Assembly: GCA_017983635.1 (NCBI GenBank) | Contig: JAGOBA010000002.1 | Coordinates: 310,001 to 374,000 of the forward strand | DNA length: 64,000 bases | Source of the DNA: Alphaproteobacteria bacterium | GTDB taxonomy: Bacteria; Pseudomonadota; Alphaproteobacteria; Micropepsales; Micropepsaceae | Direction: 5' to 3' | Part shown: one piece after another, positions 1 to 9,159 of the stretch | Position numbering within the stretch: the first letter of the stretch is position 1 | Layout of the letters: the number at the start of each line of letters is the position of its first letter | Position numbers and translations under genes: made by a program | Notes under the pieces: generated by a model | The model's input: only the letters and a program-made list of their open reading frames with translations | The model's database searches: none | What the model was told of the DNA's origin: nothing

Positions 1-667
1 GCAACCGCCGTATCATCGCCCCGACACCGGAAAACGCGATGATCACGACCGCAATCGTTAAGTGCGCCGCGAGCGAAAGCAGCTTCGCCGTCGTCCACGG
101 CTGATCCGCGTATTGCGGGTCAACGAGCCCGCCGATCGACACCCCGAACCAGGAATTTGCATAGACGAGCACGACGAGTGCCAACAAGAATCCGGGTGTC
201 GCCATCGCAAGATAGGCGAACCCCGCGATCGTATAGTCGCGCAGCGAATACTGCTTCGTCGCCGCGAGAATCCCAAGCGGCAACGCGATCAGATAAATCG
301 CAAACACTGCCAGCACGTTGACTGCAATCGTCGGTCCCAGCGCATAGCCCACGACGTCAGCCACCGGCTTATCGAATTCGAACGACGTGCCCCAATCGCC
401 TTGCAGCAGGCCCGAATAGCCCCGCGGTCCTTCCCACACGCCCAGCCAAATCCCGAACTGCTCGATCACCGGCCGGTCCAGCGCATACTGCGAACGCAAG
501 TACTCGGCCTTCGCCGCGCCGTTGGTGTCACCCTGCGCCTTCAGCTCCTGCACCTGGTTCGACAAATAGTCGCCCGGCGGCAGCTGGATCACGAGAAAGA
601 TCAGGGCTGCGATAGCAACGAGCGCAGGCACCATCAAAATCAAGCGCTCGGCCGTGTAGCGCAGCAT
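1..667 (-). CDS. ABC transporter permease, DppB/OppB type (partial)
   Basis: Inner-membrane permease subunit of a peptide- or oligosaccharide-type ABC importer. Only the first ~222 residues are present; the C-terminus lies beyond the window edge. The protein starts MLRYTAERLILMVPALVAI, the usual N-terminal membrane helix of this family, followed by the periplasmic segment with a PPGDYLS-like motif (FLVIQLPPGDY) and at least three more hydrophobic segments. The start lies 25 bases after the end of the binding-protein gene on the same strand, so the two are probably co-transcribed. The substrate cannot be read from the sequence. Confidence 0.85.
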   Translation of the reverse strand, partial: MLRYTAERLILMVPALVAIAALIFLVIQLPPGDYLSNQVQELKAQGDTNGAAKAEYLRSQYALDRPVIEQFGIWLGVWEGPRGYSGLLQGDWGTSFEFDKPVADVVGYALGPTIAVNVLAVFAIYLIALPLGILAATKQYSLRDYTIAGFAYLAMATPGFLLALVVLVYANSWFGVSIGGLVDPQYADQPWTTAKLLSLAAHLTIAVVIIAFSGVGAMIRRL

Positions 668-691
668 CGTCCCCTCGTGAGGTGGTTTCGC

Positions 692-2587
692 CTATTTGCT
701 GAACCAAAACTCGTCCATGCGGTACATCCCGAACTGCGCGCCCGGGTCCCAGGAGAATACACCGCGTTCCGGCACATTGTGCAGGGACATGTTGACAACA
801 ATGGGCTGCATGACGCCCGAAACCGTGCCGATGACGAATTGCTGCTCGGCGTGAATGGCCAGCATCTTGTCCCAAGCCGCCTTGCGCTCGGCCGGCGTCT
901 TCGCCGCTGCCCACGCCGCGTTAAGCTTCAAGAGCTCTTTCGCGGCCGGAAGATCCGGCGCCTCGCCGGCCTTTCCGTTCGCCTCGAAGAACTGCCCCCA
1001 CTTCGGCCAACTCAACGTATCCTGCCGCGTCGGCGCGAGTTCGTCCGGGCTCATCTCGGCCGTCGCAAGACCGGTGTCCCAGCCCGACCACGCCGTCATC
1101 ACCGCCTCGCCCGCATAGGCGCGGTTGCGCATCACGGTCCGGTCCGACGGCTTCACGACCAGCTTGATCCCGATCGCCTTGTAATGTTGCGCGATCAGCT
1201 GCAGCACGTCGGTCTCTTCCTTCGCCTCGCCGGCGGTTTCGACGATCAGCTCAAGCGGGCGCCCGTCGGCCATCAACCGCGTGCCGTCCGCCCCGCGCTT
1301 CGTCAACCCAAGCCCGTCGAGCAAAGCGCTGGCCGTCTTCGCATCGTGCCCGGCGTTTGTCGTCAAGTTGGCGGCGTTGAACAACGGCGAACCCTTCAGC
1401 ACCGTGTTGTTGCCCTCGGCCGCGAGGCCGAAAAACAACGCCCGATTGATGTCGCCCCGATCGATACCTAGCGAGAGCGCGCGCCGAAAATTCTGCTCGC
1501 GCAGCAACTTGCGCCAACCCGGATCGGTGACGTTCAGATTGGGATAGAGCGCAACCTGCGAACCCTTGGCGACCGGCCAGGTCAAAACCTTGTACTTGCC
1601 CTTCGCCGTATTGGCTTTGAGCACGGTGATATCCGCAAACGAAAGCCCGCGCGCCTGCAGGTCCGCGTCGCCGGCCGCCGACTTCGCCGCGATCAGGCCA
1701 CCGTCCGTGATCGCAACTTCCACGCCGTCGAGATAGGGCAACTGCTGTCCCGCAGCGTCGACCCGGTGAAAGAACGGATTGCGCTTGAACACAAAGCGGT
1801 TCGCCGGCATCGCCGTCGTCGCCATCCAGGGCTGCAACGTCGGCAAGGCCGGATTGTCGTTGTTGTCCATACTGTCCTTGCGATTGTGCAAGGGCGCCCA
1901 GTTGCGCTCCTTCGCGGCCGCGACCTTCGCTGCCAACGCCTTCGCATCGGCATATTTCGTATGGAACTGCTTCAGATAATGCGCCGGCCGGTAGATGTAG
2001 GGTTCTCGCGCCTGCGCCAGCGCTGCCAGGAACCCGGGATTCGGCTTCGTCCAGCTGTAACGCACGGTCAGCCGATCGACGATCTCGACCTTCGGTGCCT
2101 CGCCCCCGTTCAAGAGCTCGACCGGCGGCCCCTTCGGCGAAAGCTCTTTGTTCGTCGCAATGTCTTCCCAGAAATAGCGGAAGTCCTCCGAAGTGAACGG
2201 CTGTCCGTCCGACCACTTGTGCCCGGTGCGCAACCGCATCGTGAACACGCGCCCGTCCTTCACGTCGATCGACTTAAGAAGGTCGGGCTTCAACTCTAGC
2301 TTCGGCGTCCACGCAACCAGCCGGGCATAGCCCCACGCATTGAGCAATCGAACGTCCTTCTCCTTGCTCAAGAGAATGCGCAAACTGCCGCCCGGCTTGC
2401 CCGGCTCGCGCCCCGCCGCCGTCAGATCGACGACCAGCGGCTCCGCCGGCAAGCGCTCGCCGACGCCCGGCAAAGACTTCGCCTGAACCTGCGCTTGCAG
2501 CGACGGCGTTTCTTTGTACGTAGGCGCAGCCCAAGCGACGCTCGCGCTGAAAGCAAAAATCACGGCGCCGCAGATCAAACGCATCAT
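692..2587 (-). CDS. ABC transporter substrate-binding protein, family 5
   Basis: Periplasmic solute-binding protein of 631 residues feeding the permease encoded just downstream. A clear Sec signal peptide (MMRLICGAVIFAFSASVAWA) ends near residue 20. The body carries family-5 features: GHKWSDGQPFTSEDFRYFWE around residues 120-140, and a conserved region with FRRALSLGIDRGDINRALF. At over 600 residues it is longer than classic DppA/OppA (~535), resembling the large binding proteins that travel with oligosaccharide- or peptide-type importers. The ligand is unknown. The start could equally be the second Met, one codon later. It sits between the fused ATPase gene and the permease on the same strand. 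Confidence 0.88.
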   Translation of the reverse strand: MMRLICGAVIFAFSASVAWAAPTYKETPSLQAQVQAKSLPGVGERLPAEPLVVDLTAAGREPGKPGGSLRILLSKEKDVRLLNAWGYARLVAWTPKLELKPDLLKSIDVKDGRVFTMRLRTGHKWSDGQPFTSEDFRYFWEDIATNKELSPKGPPVELLNGGEAPKVEIVDRLTVRYSWTKPNPGFLAALAQAREPYIYRPAHYLKQFHTKYADAKALAAKVAAAKERNWAPLHNRKDSMDNNDNPALPTLQPWMATTAMPANRFVFKRNPFFHRVDAAGQQLPYLDGVEVAITDGGLIAAKSAAGDADLQARGLSFADITVLKANTAKGKYKVLTWPVAKGSQVALYPNLNVTDPGWRKLLREQNFRRALSLGIDRGDINRALFFGLAAEGNNTVLKGSPLFNAANLTTNAGHDAKTASALLDGLGLTKRGADGTRLMADGRPLELIVETAGEAKEETDVLQLIAQHYKAIGIKLVVKPSDRTVMRNRAYAGEAVMTAWSGWDTGLATAEMSPDELAPTRQDTLSWPKWGQFFEANGKAGEAPDLPAAKELLKLNAAWAAAKTPAERKAAWDKMLAIHAEQQFVIGTVSGVMQPIVVNMSLHNVPERGVFSWDPGAQFGMYRMDEFWFSK

Positions 2588-2604
2588 GCGTCCCTCGAAA
2601 AAGT

Positions 2605-4449
2605 TCAGGCGACCGCCACGATATGGCCTTCGCCGACGGTCTCATAGCGCGGCTTGGAGCCCCGCGTCAGTCTATAGGGCGCGTTCCAGGCCTCCGGATC
2701 CGACGCCCGGCCTTGCATCAAGAGCCCAAGGTCGAGCTTGCGCTCGGGATCGGGCGCCGGATTCGCGGCCAGAAGCGCCTTTGTATAGGGGTGGCGCGCA
2801 TTGGCGAAGAGCTCAGAAGTGGGTGCCGCTTCGACAATCCGCCCCCGGCACATGACAAACACGCGCGCCGCAATTGCCCGCACCACCGCCAGATTGTGGC
2901 TGACGAATAGGCTTGCGATCCCGAGGTCCTGCCGAAGTCCGTCCAGCAGCCCCAGAATCTGCGCCTGAACCGAGACGTCCAAAGCCGATACCGGCTCATC
3001 GCAGACCAGCAAGTCGGGCCCCAGCGCCAACGCCCGCGCAATCCCGATCCGCTGCCGCTGCCCGCCGGAAAAGGCATTCGGATGCCGCATCAACATCCGC
3101 CCGTCGAGCCCGACGAGCTCAAACAAGGCGGCAGCCCAACGCAGCCGCTGACTGCTATCGCCAAGCCCGTGAATGATGAAGGGCTCGGTGACGATCTCTT
3201 CCGCCGTCAGCCGTGGGTTCAGCGATGCAAACGGATCTTGGAACACGTACTGCACCCGCGCGCGATAGTTCGTCAGCGCGGCACCCGTGAGCGACGCGAC
3301 GGACGTCATCGCCTTCCCGTCATTGACGTGGATCGTCCCGCTGTCGGGCGTGATGACGCGCAACAGCAACTTCGAAAGCGTCGACTTTCCGCAGCCACTT
3401 TCGCCCACAAGGCCCACGCATTCGCCCGCATTGATCGCCAGGTCGACCCCCAACACCGCATCGACCGTATCGCCGTCGGCGGCGACAAAGCCGCGCTTGC
3501 GCGCCGTGAAGCGTTTGCTCACGTCCTTGATGTCGATGAGCGGCGTACCCGCCGCCGGCCCGATCCGCGAACTCCACACCGGCGCCAGCGTTTGGATCGC
3601 GCTGCTGCTCGCATGCGGCGGGTTCAACACGAACGGCTCGCCATCGAGCCGCGGTACCGCAGCCAGCAGTGCCCGCGTGTAGTCGGTCTTCGGTTGCTTC
3701 AGAATATCGTGGACCGGTCCCTGCTCGACGATCGCCCCTTCGCGCAGCACGATCACCTGATCGGCAATGTTCGCGACCACACCGAAATCGTGCGTGATGA
3801 AGAGCAAGCTTAAGCCCAACTGATCCTGTAAATCGCCGAGCAGCTTCAACGCCAGCGCCTGCACCGTGACGTCGAGCGCCGATGTCGGTTCGTCCGCAAT
3901 CACGAGCGCCGGCCGGCACACCAAAGCCGACGCCAACATCGCTCGTTGCCGAAGCCCGCCCGACAGTTCGAACGGATAGCGCTTGAACGCCGCCTCCGGA
4001 TCGGGAAATCCGACTTGATCCAGCACCTGGACGACGCGCCGCCGCGCTTCGCTCGCTGACAGCCGCTCGTGCATGTTCAGCGTCTCGGTCAACATCGCCC
4101 CGACATTGACCACCGGCGACAGCGCCGCGGACGGCTCCTGAAACGCCATCGCGATCCGGCTGCCGCGGAGTTTCTGAAATGCGCTGGGCGCCATCTTCGA
4201 AAGCTCGGCATCGAAATCGCCGCGCGGATCGCGGAACAACACGCGGCCCGTCTGCACAGCCCGATGCTTCGGCAACAGCCCCAAGATCGCCGACGCGATC
4301 GTCGATTTGCCTGAGCCGCTTTCACCGACCAGTGCCACCGTCTTTCCCTGCGGCACCGTGAGGCTGACCTCGCGCAAGATCGGCGTCGTGCGGCCGCTGC
4401 CGTCGCGATAGCCGACCGAAAGCTTGTCGAGCGTCAGCACATCGGCCAT
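2605..4449 (-). CDS. ABC transporter ATP-binding protein, fused double NBD (DppD-DppF type)
   Basis: Cytoplasmic ATPase of 614 residues with two complete nucleotide-binding domains in one chain, equal to DppD and DppF joined. The first half has Walker A GESGSGKST, signature LSGGLRQRA and Walker B LVIADEPTSALD. The second half has GESGCGKST, FSGGQRQRIGIARAL and LLVCDEPVSALD. Both halves therefore look catalytically intact, unlike the ABC protein at 10450. I chose the Met that begins MADVLTLDKLSVGYRD; the reading frame stays open 13 codons further upstream, but that stretch overlaps the preceding gene and has no family similarity. The preceding gene ends 4 bases before this start, implying one operon from the glycan genes into the transporter. 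Confidence 0.92.
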   Translation of the reverse strand: MADVLTLDKLSVGYRDGSGRTTPILREVSLTVPQGKTVALVGESGSGKSTIASAILGLLPKHRAVQTGRVLFRDPRGDFDAELSKMAPSAFQKLRGSRIAMAFQEPSAALSPVVNVGAMLTETLNMHERLSASEARRRVVQVLDQVGFPDPEAAFKRYPFELSGGLRQRAMLASALVCRPALVIADEPTSALDVTVQALALKLLGDLQDQLGLSLLFITHDFGVVANIADQVIVLREGAIVEQGPVHDILKQPKTDYTRALLAAVPRLDGEPFVLNPPHASSSAIQTLAPVWSSRIGPAAGTPLIDIKDVSKRFTARKRGFVAADGDTVDAVLGVDLAINAGECVGLVGESGCGKSTLSKLLLRVITPDSGTIHVNDGKAMTSVASLTGAALTNYRARVQYVFQDPFASLNPRLTAEEIVTEPFIIHGLGDSSQRLRWAAALFELVGLDGRMLMRHPNAFSGGQRQRIGIARALALGPDLLVCDEPVSALDVSVQAQILGLLDGLRQDLGIASLFVSHNLAVVRAIAARVFVMCRGRIVEAAPTSELFANARHPYTKALLAANPAPDPERKLDLGLLMQGRASDPEAWNAPYRLTRGSKPRYETVGEGHIVAVA

Positions 4450-4453
4450 CGCG

Positions 4454-4957
4454 CTAGACCCGCGGCTTCGGCAGAATGCCCGCCGCAATCAAGTTCGCAT
4501 GGGTCGCGTCAGAAATGCCGAGCTCCGCAACGCGCGCCGCTTCCCAGGCGCGGGCCAACACCTCGTTGAAACGATCGAGCTTGTCGTCGATCGAAATCGT
4601 CGCCACGGGTCCTACCAGCTTCAAGTCCATCCATCCCTGTTTGCGGTCGCGGCTCAAAGGGAAGTGCCGCAACTCGAAGCGCCGTAGCTCGCGCCACCGG
4701 ATCGTCCGCGTGCCGAACAACCCGCCAGTCAATCGCAGACCTTCATCGTCGATCTCGATGATGCTGGTCCACCGCGACACCGTACTCGCAAGATAAAGCC
4801 CGAACAGAACCACGAGAACAAGCACCGCAAGAAACGCCAGCGATCCAATCGGCGAAATCATCAACAGCAACAGCGACACCCCGGTGGCGATCGCCCCGCG
4901 CAACAGATCGCCCATCAAAGCGCCGGGCGGCCAGCGGTGGATGCCGATCGAGCTCAA
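4454..4957 (-). CDS. Small membrane protein with PH-like domain
   Basis: Unnamed membrane protein. A hydrophobic region (LLLLMISPIGSLAFLAVL and onward) forms one or two membrane helices near the N-terminus. It is followed by a soluble domain (IIEIDDEGLRLTGGLFGTRTI) that resembles bacterial PH-like domains. The start is uncertain: a TTG at 4957 overlaps the stop of the deacetylase gene (167 residues), while an ATG at 4915 gives 153 residues. The 4-base-type overlap style of the neighbouring genes favours the TTG. It lies between the glycan genes and the ABC importer. The function is unknown; a membrane accessory role in the same pathway is inference from position only. Confidence 0.65.
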   Translation of the reverse strand: MSSIGIHRWPPGALMGDLLRGAIATGVSLLLLMISPIGSLAFLAVLVLVVLFGLYLASTVSRWTSIIEIDDEGLRLTGGLFGTRTIRWRELRRFELRHFPLSRDRKQGWMDLKLVGPVATISIDDKLDRFNEVLARAWEAARVAELGISDATHANLIAAGILPKPRV

Positions 4958-5718
4958 CGCGCGAACACCGCCTGAGGCGTGAGCCATTCGGCCGCCGGGT
5001 GATTCCGCGTCGTTTCCAGCAACCGCACGATGATCCGCTCCTTCTCCGACGACCAATGGGCATGATGCGTGAGCAATCCCAAAGGCTCGCTCGCGCGGGC
5101 GCGATGTTCGCGCCGCCAGCGCAGTTTTCGCAACAGTAGCCCCGCGATCAAGCCTTCGTCTTTGATAACCCGCCCGCGCCGCCAATCGATCACATCGAGA
5201 TGCGTATTCACTTGGGCAAGCCCGGGGACAGGGTTGGCGCGGGCCCGCGGTTTCCAGGTCGAAAGCCCGCGATAACCTAAACGCGGCAGTTCGGCCACTA
5301 CGGCAGGTGCGATCCGGTTCCACGGCGGCACCACCACCGGCAGAAGCTTTTTCCCGAACGCCTCTCGCAAGATCGCCATCCCACGCGCCAGATCGCCGGT
5401 CATCTCACTGAGCGGCCGCGCAGAGCTGAACTCGCGCTTCGCGTGGCCCTCGCGCGCCCGGTTCTCATGTGCAAACCCATGCACCAATATCTGCGCGTGC
5501 ACCTCGCGCGCGAGATGCTTGGCCAGGCGCGGCTTCAATTTCGCGGGAACAACCGAAAGCCCGATCGCGACATCGAAACGTCGCGCGACCTTCAGCATCG
5601 CATCGAGCTCGGGCGACGTATCCTGCGCATCGTCGTCGCGCCACCAGAACTGCGCCACGCGCCGCTCGCGCGCCCACTGGTCGAGTTCGCGGCCGATCCG
5701 ATCCCAGCCGCCGCTCAT
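4954..5718 (-). CDS. Polysaccharide deacetylase family protein
   Basis: Predicted NodB-like carbohydrate deacetylase of 254 residues. An aspartate-rich segment near residue 25 (FWWRDDDA) corresponds to the catalytic/metal Asp motif, and VHGFAHEN near residue 100 provides the paired metal-binding histidines. A later PPWNRI segment matches the family's third motif. There is no signal peptide, so it probably acts in the cytoplasm on a sugar intermediate rather than on finished cell wall. Its start overlaps the end of the upstream glycosyltransferase gene by 4 bases, strongly suggesting translational coupling. Its substrate is probably an N-acetylated sugar made by the neighbouring glycosyltransferases, but that is inference. 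Confidence 0.8.
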   Translation of the reverse strand: MSGGWDRIGRELDQWARERRVAQFWWRDDDAQDTSPELDAMLKVARRFDVAIGLSVVPAKLKPRLAKHLAREVHAQILVHGFAHENRAREGHAKREFSSARPLSEMTGDLARGMAILREAFGKKLLPVVVPPWNRIAPAVVAELPRLGYRGLSTWKPRARANPVPGLAQVNTHLDVIDWRRGRVIKDEGLIAGLLLRKLRWRREHRARASEPLGLLTHHAHWSSEKERIIVRLLETTRNHPAAEWLTPQAVFAR

Positions 5719-6827
5719 CGTGACAGCAACGCTTTGATTACGCGAACGACACCTCCCCGCCCGTCGACGTCGATCATTGTTTGCGGCGGCACGCGCCGCG
5801 CGGTCTCGTCGATCGCGCGCGCCAGTGCAGCGGGCTCAAGTCCCTCCGCCCGCACCAAACGTACCAACCCGCGCTTGGCGAACACCTCCGCCCGCATCAG
5901 CTGTTCTTTCTCGCGCTCCGTCTCGAACGGCACGACGACCGCGGCTGTTCGCGCCTTCACGGTTTCGATCACCGTGTTATAGCCGGCCTGCGAAACCGAC
6001 ACGGCCGCCGCGGCCAGACGCGCCCGAAAATCCGGCAAACTGCGCACGATCGTGACGCCCTCTCGCGCCGGCAGCGTCTGACCCAGCGGCCCAGTCACGA
6101 ACGTCCACGGCATCCGCTTCGACCGCGAATGCTCGCGCGCCTCAAGCGCCGTCGCGATCAACCCGCCACCCGCAGCACCGCCGCCCGCCGACACCAACAC
6201 CTCCCGCCGCTCGCCCTCGAACGGCCGAACATCGGCGCAGATGTAACCTGCATAATGGCAGCGCTCCGCGAGCGCCGCCGTCTCGGCAAAACTCTGCTCC
6301 AAACGGATGATGCCCGGATCGCCGTGCACCATCACCGCGTCGTAGCTTTCTTCGGCCCGCGCAACCATCGCCGCTGCCCGCGCATCCTTGCGCGGTCGCT
6401 GCAGCACATCGCGCACCGACGCCACGATCACCGGCCGAGGCTGCGCGCGCTTCGCCTCATCCAGCAGCGCCAGCAACTCGAACTCCAGCAGCCGCCGGCC
6501 GAACGGAAACGTCTCGGTGATCAGAACATCCGGCTTCGCCGCCCGGAACGCAGCGAGCAACGTATCTCGGCGAGCCTCATGCCAGCGCTGATCGACGGCG
6601 TTCCCGTCACCGTCGACAAGCTCGTCGAACAACTCGTCCTTCGCGCGCGCTACCGGCAGCTGCACGAACGCGAGACCTTGCGGCACCGCCTCGGCCGGCG
6701 TCGCGCCGCCACTGACGAGCGTCACGACGAATCCGGCGTCACGCAGAGCCTCAGCGACGACGCGCGCCCGTGAAAAATGACCAAATCCCAGAAGATGCTG
6801 AACCCAGATAAAGACCCGCGCGCTCAA
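5715..6827 (-). CDS. Glycosyltransferase, MurG/GT28-like fold
   Basis: Predicted GT-B glycosyltransferase of 370 residues. The N-terminal acceptor-side motif FIWVQHLLGFGHFSRARVVA has the GxGH element of MurG-like enzymes. The C-terminal half contains FVTGPLGQTL and SVSQAGYNTVIETVKAR, typical of the nucleotide-sugar-binding half in GT28 enzymes. It belongs to the same subfamily style as the protein encoded at 9159-10331 (both begin with a GxGHxxR motif), so the operon carries two such enzymes. Both ends overlap neighbouring genes by 4 bases. The donor and acceptor sugars are not known. Confidence 0.82.
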   Translation of the reverse strand: MSARVFIWVQHLLGFGHFSRARVVAEALRDAGFVVTLVSGGATPAEAVPQGLAFVQLPVARAKDELFDELVDGDGNAVDQRWHEARRDTLLAAFRAAKPDVLITETFPFGRRLLEFELLALLDEAKRAQPRPVIVASVRDVLQRPRKDARAAAMVARAEESYDAVMVHGDPGIIRLEQSFAETAALAERCHYAGYICADVRPFEGERREVLVSAGGGAAGGGLIATALEAREHSRSKRMPWTFVTGPLGQTLPAREGVTIVRSLPDFRARLAAAAVSVSQAGYNTVIETVKARTAAVVVPFETEREKEQLMRAEVFAKRGLVRLVRAEGLEPAALARAIDETARRVPPQTMIDVDGRGGVVRVIKALLSR

Positions 6828-7933
6828 CGGCGAAGCTCCGCGAATACGCTGGCGAGCATCGCACCCGCTGCCTCTACACTGCGCTCGGTCGTTACAAACT
6901 TATGCGCCGCCGCGCCCATGGTCCGTCGTAGCGCCCCATCTTCGACCAGCCGCCGCAAGTTCGCCGCATAAGCCGAAACATCGCCGGGCGCACTCAGCAA
7001 CGCCGTCTCGCCCTCGCGCACCGTGTCCGGCACGCCATGATCCCGGCAAGCAGCGATCGGCAATCCGGCCGCCTGCGCCTCCAGGAACACGAGCCCGTAG
7101 GCCTCCCCCAGCCCCGGCCAAGCAAACACATCGCCGCCCGCCAAAAAGGCCGGCATGTCCGCGGCCCTCACCATGCCCTCAAACCGAACCCCGTCGAGCC
7201 CTGCAAACATACGTTCAATCTCCGCCCGCATCGGCCCGTCGCCGGCGATACTAAGCGCGATTGGCACGTCAGTGAGCGCCCGCAACGCCGCAGCCAGGAG
7301 CGAATAGCTCACCCGCTTGCGCTCATCCCGCATCGTCGCGGCCGTAACTATGCGCGTTTTTGATGGGCCCTTGCCGTCTTGATGGGGAAGGTGGCTCGCG
7401 ACCAAAGGCTGTGAGGCGGATGGGGAGAAGTCACGAACCTCGATAAACGGCTTCAGGTCCCGCACCCGTCCCGCCGCGATTTGATCGAGACAAAACCGGT
7501 CGAATGCGGTCATCGCCAGCAAACGATCAGCGGCTGTCAAAGCCGCCGTCGTCCCCTCGTGCCCAAGCGCCCAAGGCCCCCCCGCCCGCTTCGGCGCATG
7601 CGATCCCTCGGCAATCAAATAGGGAACCCGCAACGCCCGCGCGACACGCGGCCCAACCCAATCTGGCGACTTGTAGTAGACGTGGTAGCTGAACCAAGCA
7701 TCGATCGCGGGGGCAGCGTTCAACAATGCATCCGCCGCAGCCTCGCTCTCGGCCTTAAGCTCCGCCTGGCGCGCAGCATCGCCGCGCCCCTCATAAGTCC
7801 GCGGCAGTGCTGGCCGCCAAACCTCGCACCCCGCCGCCCGCAAGGCGCTCTCAAGCAGGGTCCCCATGCGCTGCACCCCGGACGCGGCAAGCGCATCCGG
7901 CACGGCGATCGGCGAATAGAATGCGACCCGCAT
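6824..7933 (-). CDS. Glycosyltransferase family 4
   Basis: Retaining GT-B glycosyltransferase of 369 residues. It begins MRVAFYSPIAVPDALAASG, the usual first Rossmann strand and loop. The C-terminal donor-binding region has EAYGLVFLEAQAAGLPIAA, the E-x7-E motif of GT4 enzymes, and an earlier SIAGDGPMRAEIE segment. I chose this start because it overlaps the upstream stop as ATGA and begins at the conserved strand. The open frame continues far upstream in a shadow of the previous gene, and that extension has no family similarity. It is part of the four-glycosyltransferase operon. Confidence 0.85.
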   Translation of the reverse strand: MRVAFYSPIAVPDALAASGVQRMGTLLESALRAAGCEVWRPALPRTYEGRGDAARQAELKAESEAAADALLNAAPAIDAWFSYHVYYKSPDWVGPRVARALRVPYLIAEGSHAPKRAGGPWALGHEGTTAALTAADRLLAMTAFDRFCLDQIAAGRVRDLKPFIEVRDFSPSASQPLVASHLPHQDGKGPSKTRIVTAATMRDERKRVSYSLLAAALRALTDVPIALSIAGDGPMRAEIERMFAGLDGVRFEGMVRAADMPAFLAGGDVFAWPGLGEAYGLVFLEAQAAGLPIAACRDHGVPDTVREGETALLSAPGDVSAYAANLRRLVEDGALRRTMGAAAHKFVTTERSVEAAGAMLASVFAELRR

Positions 7934-9159
7934 CAGCCCATCCGCTCGTGAAGCAACGCAGCAATCGCATCGTACCCCGCCTCGGCATCGCCCTCGCGCC
8001 GCGCACGCTCGAGCCCCGCCGCACCCAGCGCCGCACGCCGCGACGGATCGCGAACCAACGAACCCAAGGCCTGGGCCAGTGCCGCCACGTCGCCGGGCGC
8101 GACCAGCGCCCCCGACACGCCGTCCGTAACAACCTCCTCGATCCCGCCCACACCCGAAGCCAGCACAGCGACCCCGCGCGCCTGCGCCTCTTGCACCGCA
8201 TTTGGAATGCCGTCGCGATCGCCATCGTTCCCGATCACCGCTGGCAACACGAACAAGTCCGACCGGTCGAGCGCCGCAATCACCTCCGCATGCGGCCGCG
8301 GCCCATGCCAAGCGATCCGATCCTCAAGCCCAGCCGCACGCGCGCGTTCCTTCAACTCAGGAAGCAAATCGCCGCCGCCAAAATGGTCCAGCCGAAACGC
8401 AATGCCACGCGGCAACTGTGCCAACGCGTCGACCAACCGGCGCAGCCCCTTCTTCTCGACCGCCCGCGCGACCGAAATGATCCGCACCGGATCGGGCGCG
8501 TCCGAACCATCGCGCGTCTGCTTGGGCGAACGCGCGACGATCAGCGCCCGCGCCAGCCCATGATAGATCAGATGCAACTTCCGCCGCTCGCCCAGCGACG
8601 CCAGCCGGTCGAACCCCGCCCTGTTGCACACCGTCACGAACGCAGTGTCGGCGAGCTTACGGCGCAGGTCCCATTCGGGCGCTGTCCATATGTCCTTCGC
8701 ATGTGCCGACATGCTGAAGCTCACGCCGCGAAGCTTCGCGGCATACCGCGCCACCGAACTCGGACTGTGCGCGAAGTGCGCGTGAACATGCTGCACGCTC
8801 GCGGGCATCTGCGCGGCCAGCACGCACGCCTGCCCGAACCGGCGAACCCGCGCACGTGCAAACTCATCGCGCATATCGATGCGAAACGCGGCCCACGCCT
8901 GCGCAAACCCCGGCAGCCGGCGCGCCGCAAACAGCGCCCCCGCAACCTCCGCCGGCGCGTCATGCAGATACTCTGGCAAGTACTGCGGCGCGGCACGCAC
9001 CTTGTTTTCGACCAACGTCGCATCGCCGCCGGGCCGCCGCAGCGCATGCAGTGAGAACGCAATCCCGCGCGCCTCCAACGCTTCAAGCTCGCGCGCCACA
9101 AACGTTTCCGACAGCCGCGGAAACCCTTTCACGACGATGGCAAGACGCGGCCCTTCCAT
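7933..9159 (-). CDS. Glycosyltransferase family 4
   Basis: Second GT4-type enzyme of the operon, 408 residues. It starts MEGPRLAIVVKGFPRLSETF, the N-terminal signature of colanic-acid/exopolysaccharide glycosyltransferases (the KGFPRLSETF segment resembles WcaL/AmsK proteins). The donor-binding region shows NAVQEAQARGVAVLASGVGG with the paired glutamates, preceded by ISVARAVEKKGLRRLVDAL. The start overlaps the upstream gene's stop by one base plus frame, as ATGA. The N-terminal resemblance points to polysaccharide assembly rather than protein glycosylation, but the precise product cannot be told. Confidence 0.87.
   Translation of the reverse strand: MEGPRLAIVVKGFPRLSETFVARELEALEARGIAFSLHALRRPGGDATLVENKVRAAPQYLPEYLHDAPAEVAGALFAARRLPGFAQAWAAFRIDMRDEFARARVRRFGQACVLAAQMPASVQHVHAHFAHSPSSVARYAAKLRGVSFSMSAHAKDIWTAPEWDLRRKLADTAFVTVCNRAGFDRLASLGERRKLHLIYHGLARALIVARSPKQTRDGSDAPDPVRIISVARAVEKKGLRRLVDALAQLPRGIAFRLDHFGGGDLLPELKERARAAGLEDRIAWHGPRPHAEVIAALDRSDLFVLPAVIGNDGDRDGIPNAVQEAQARGVAVLASGVGGIEEVVTDGVSGALVAPGDVAALAQALGSLVRDPSRRAALGAAGLERARREGDAEAGYDAIAALLHERMG

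Noticed and set aside
62..1471. 469-codon plus-strand open frame opposite the ABC binding protein and permease
   Set aside because: Its translation is Arg/Gln/His-rich with no family similarity; it is the high-GC antisense shadow of genes with clear motifs on the minus strand.
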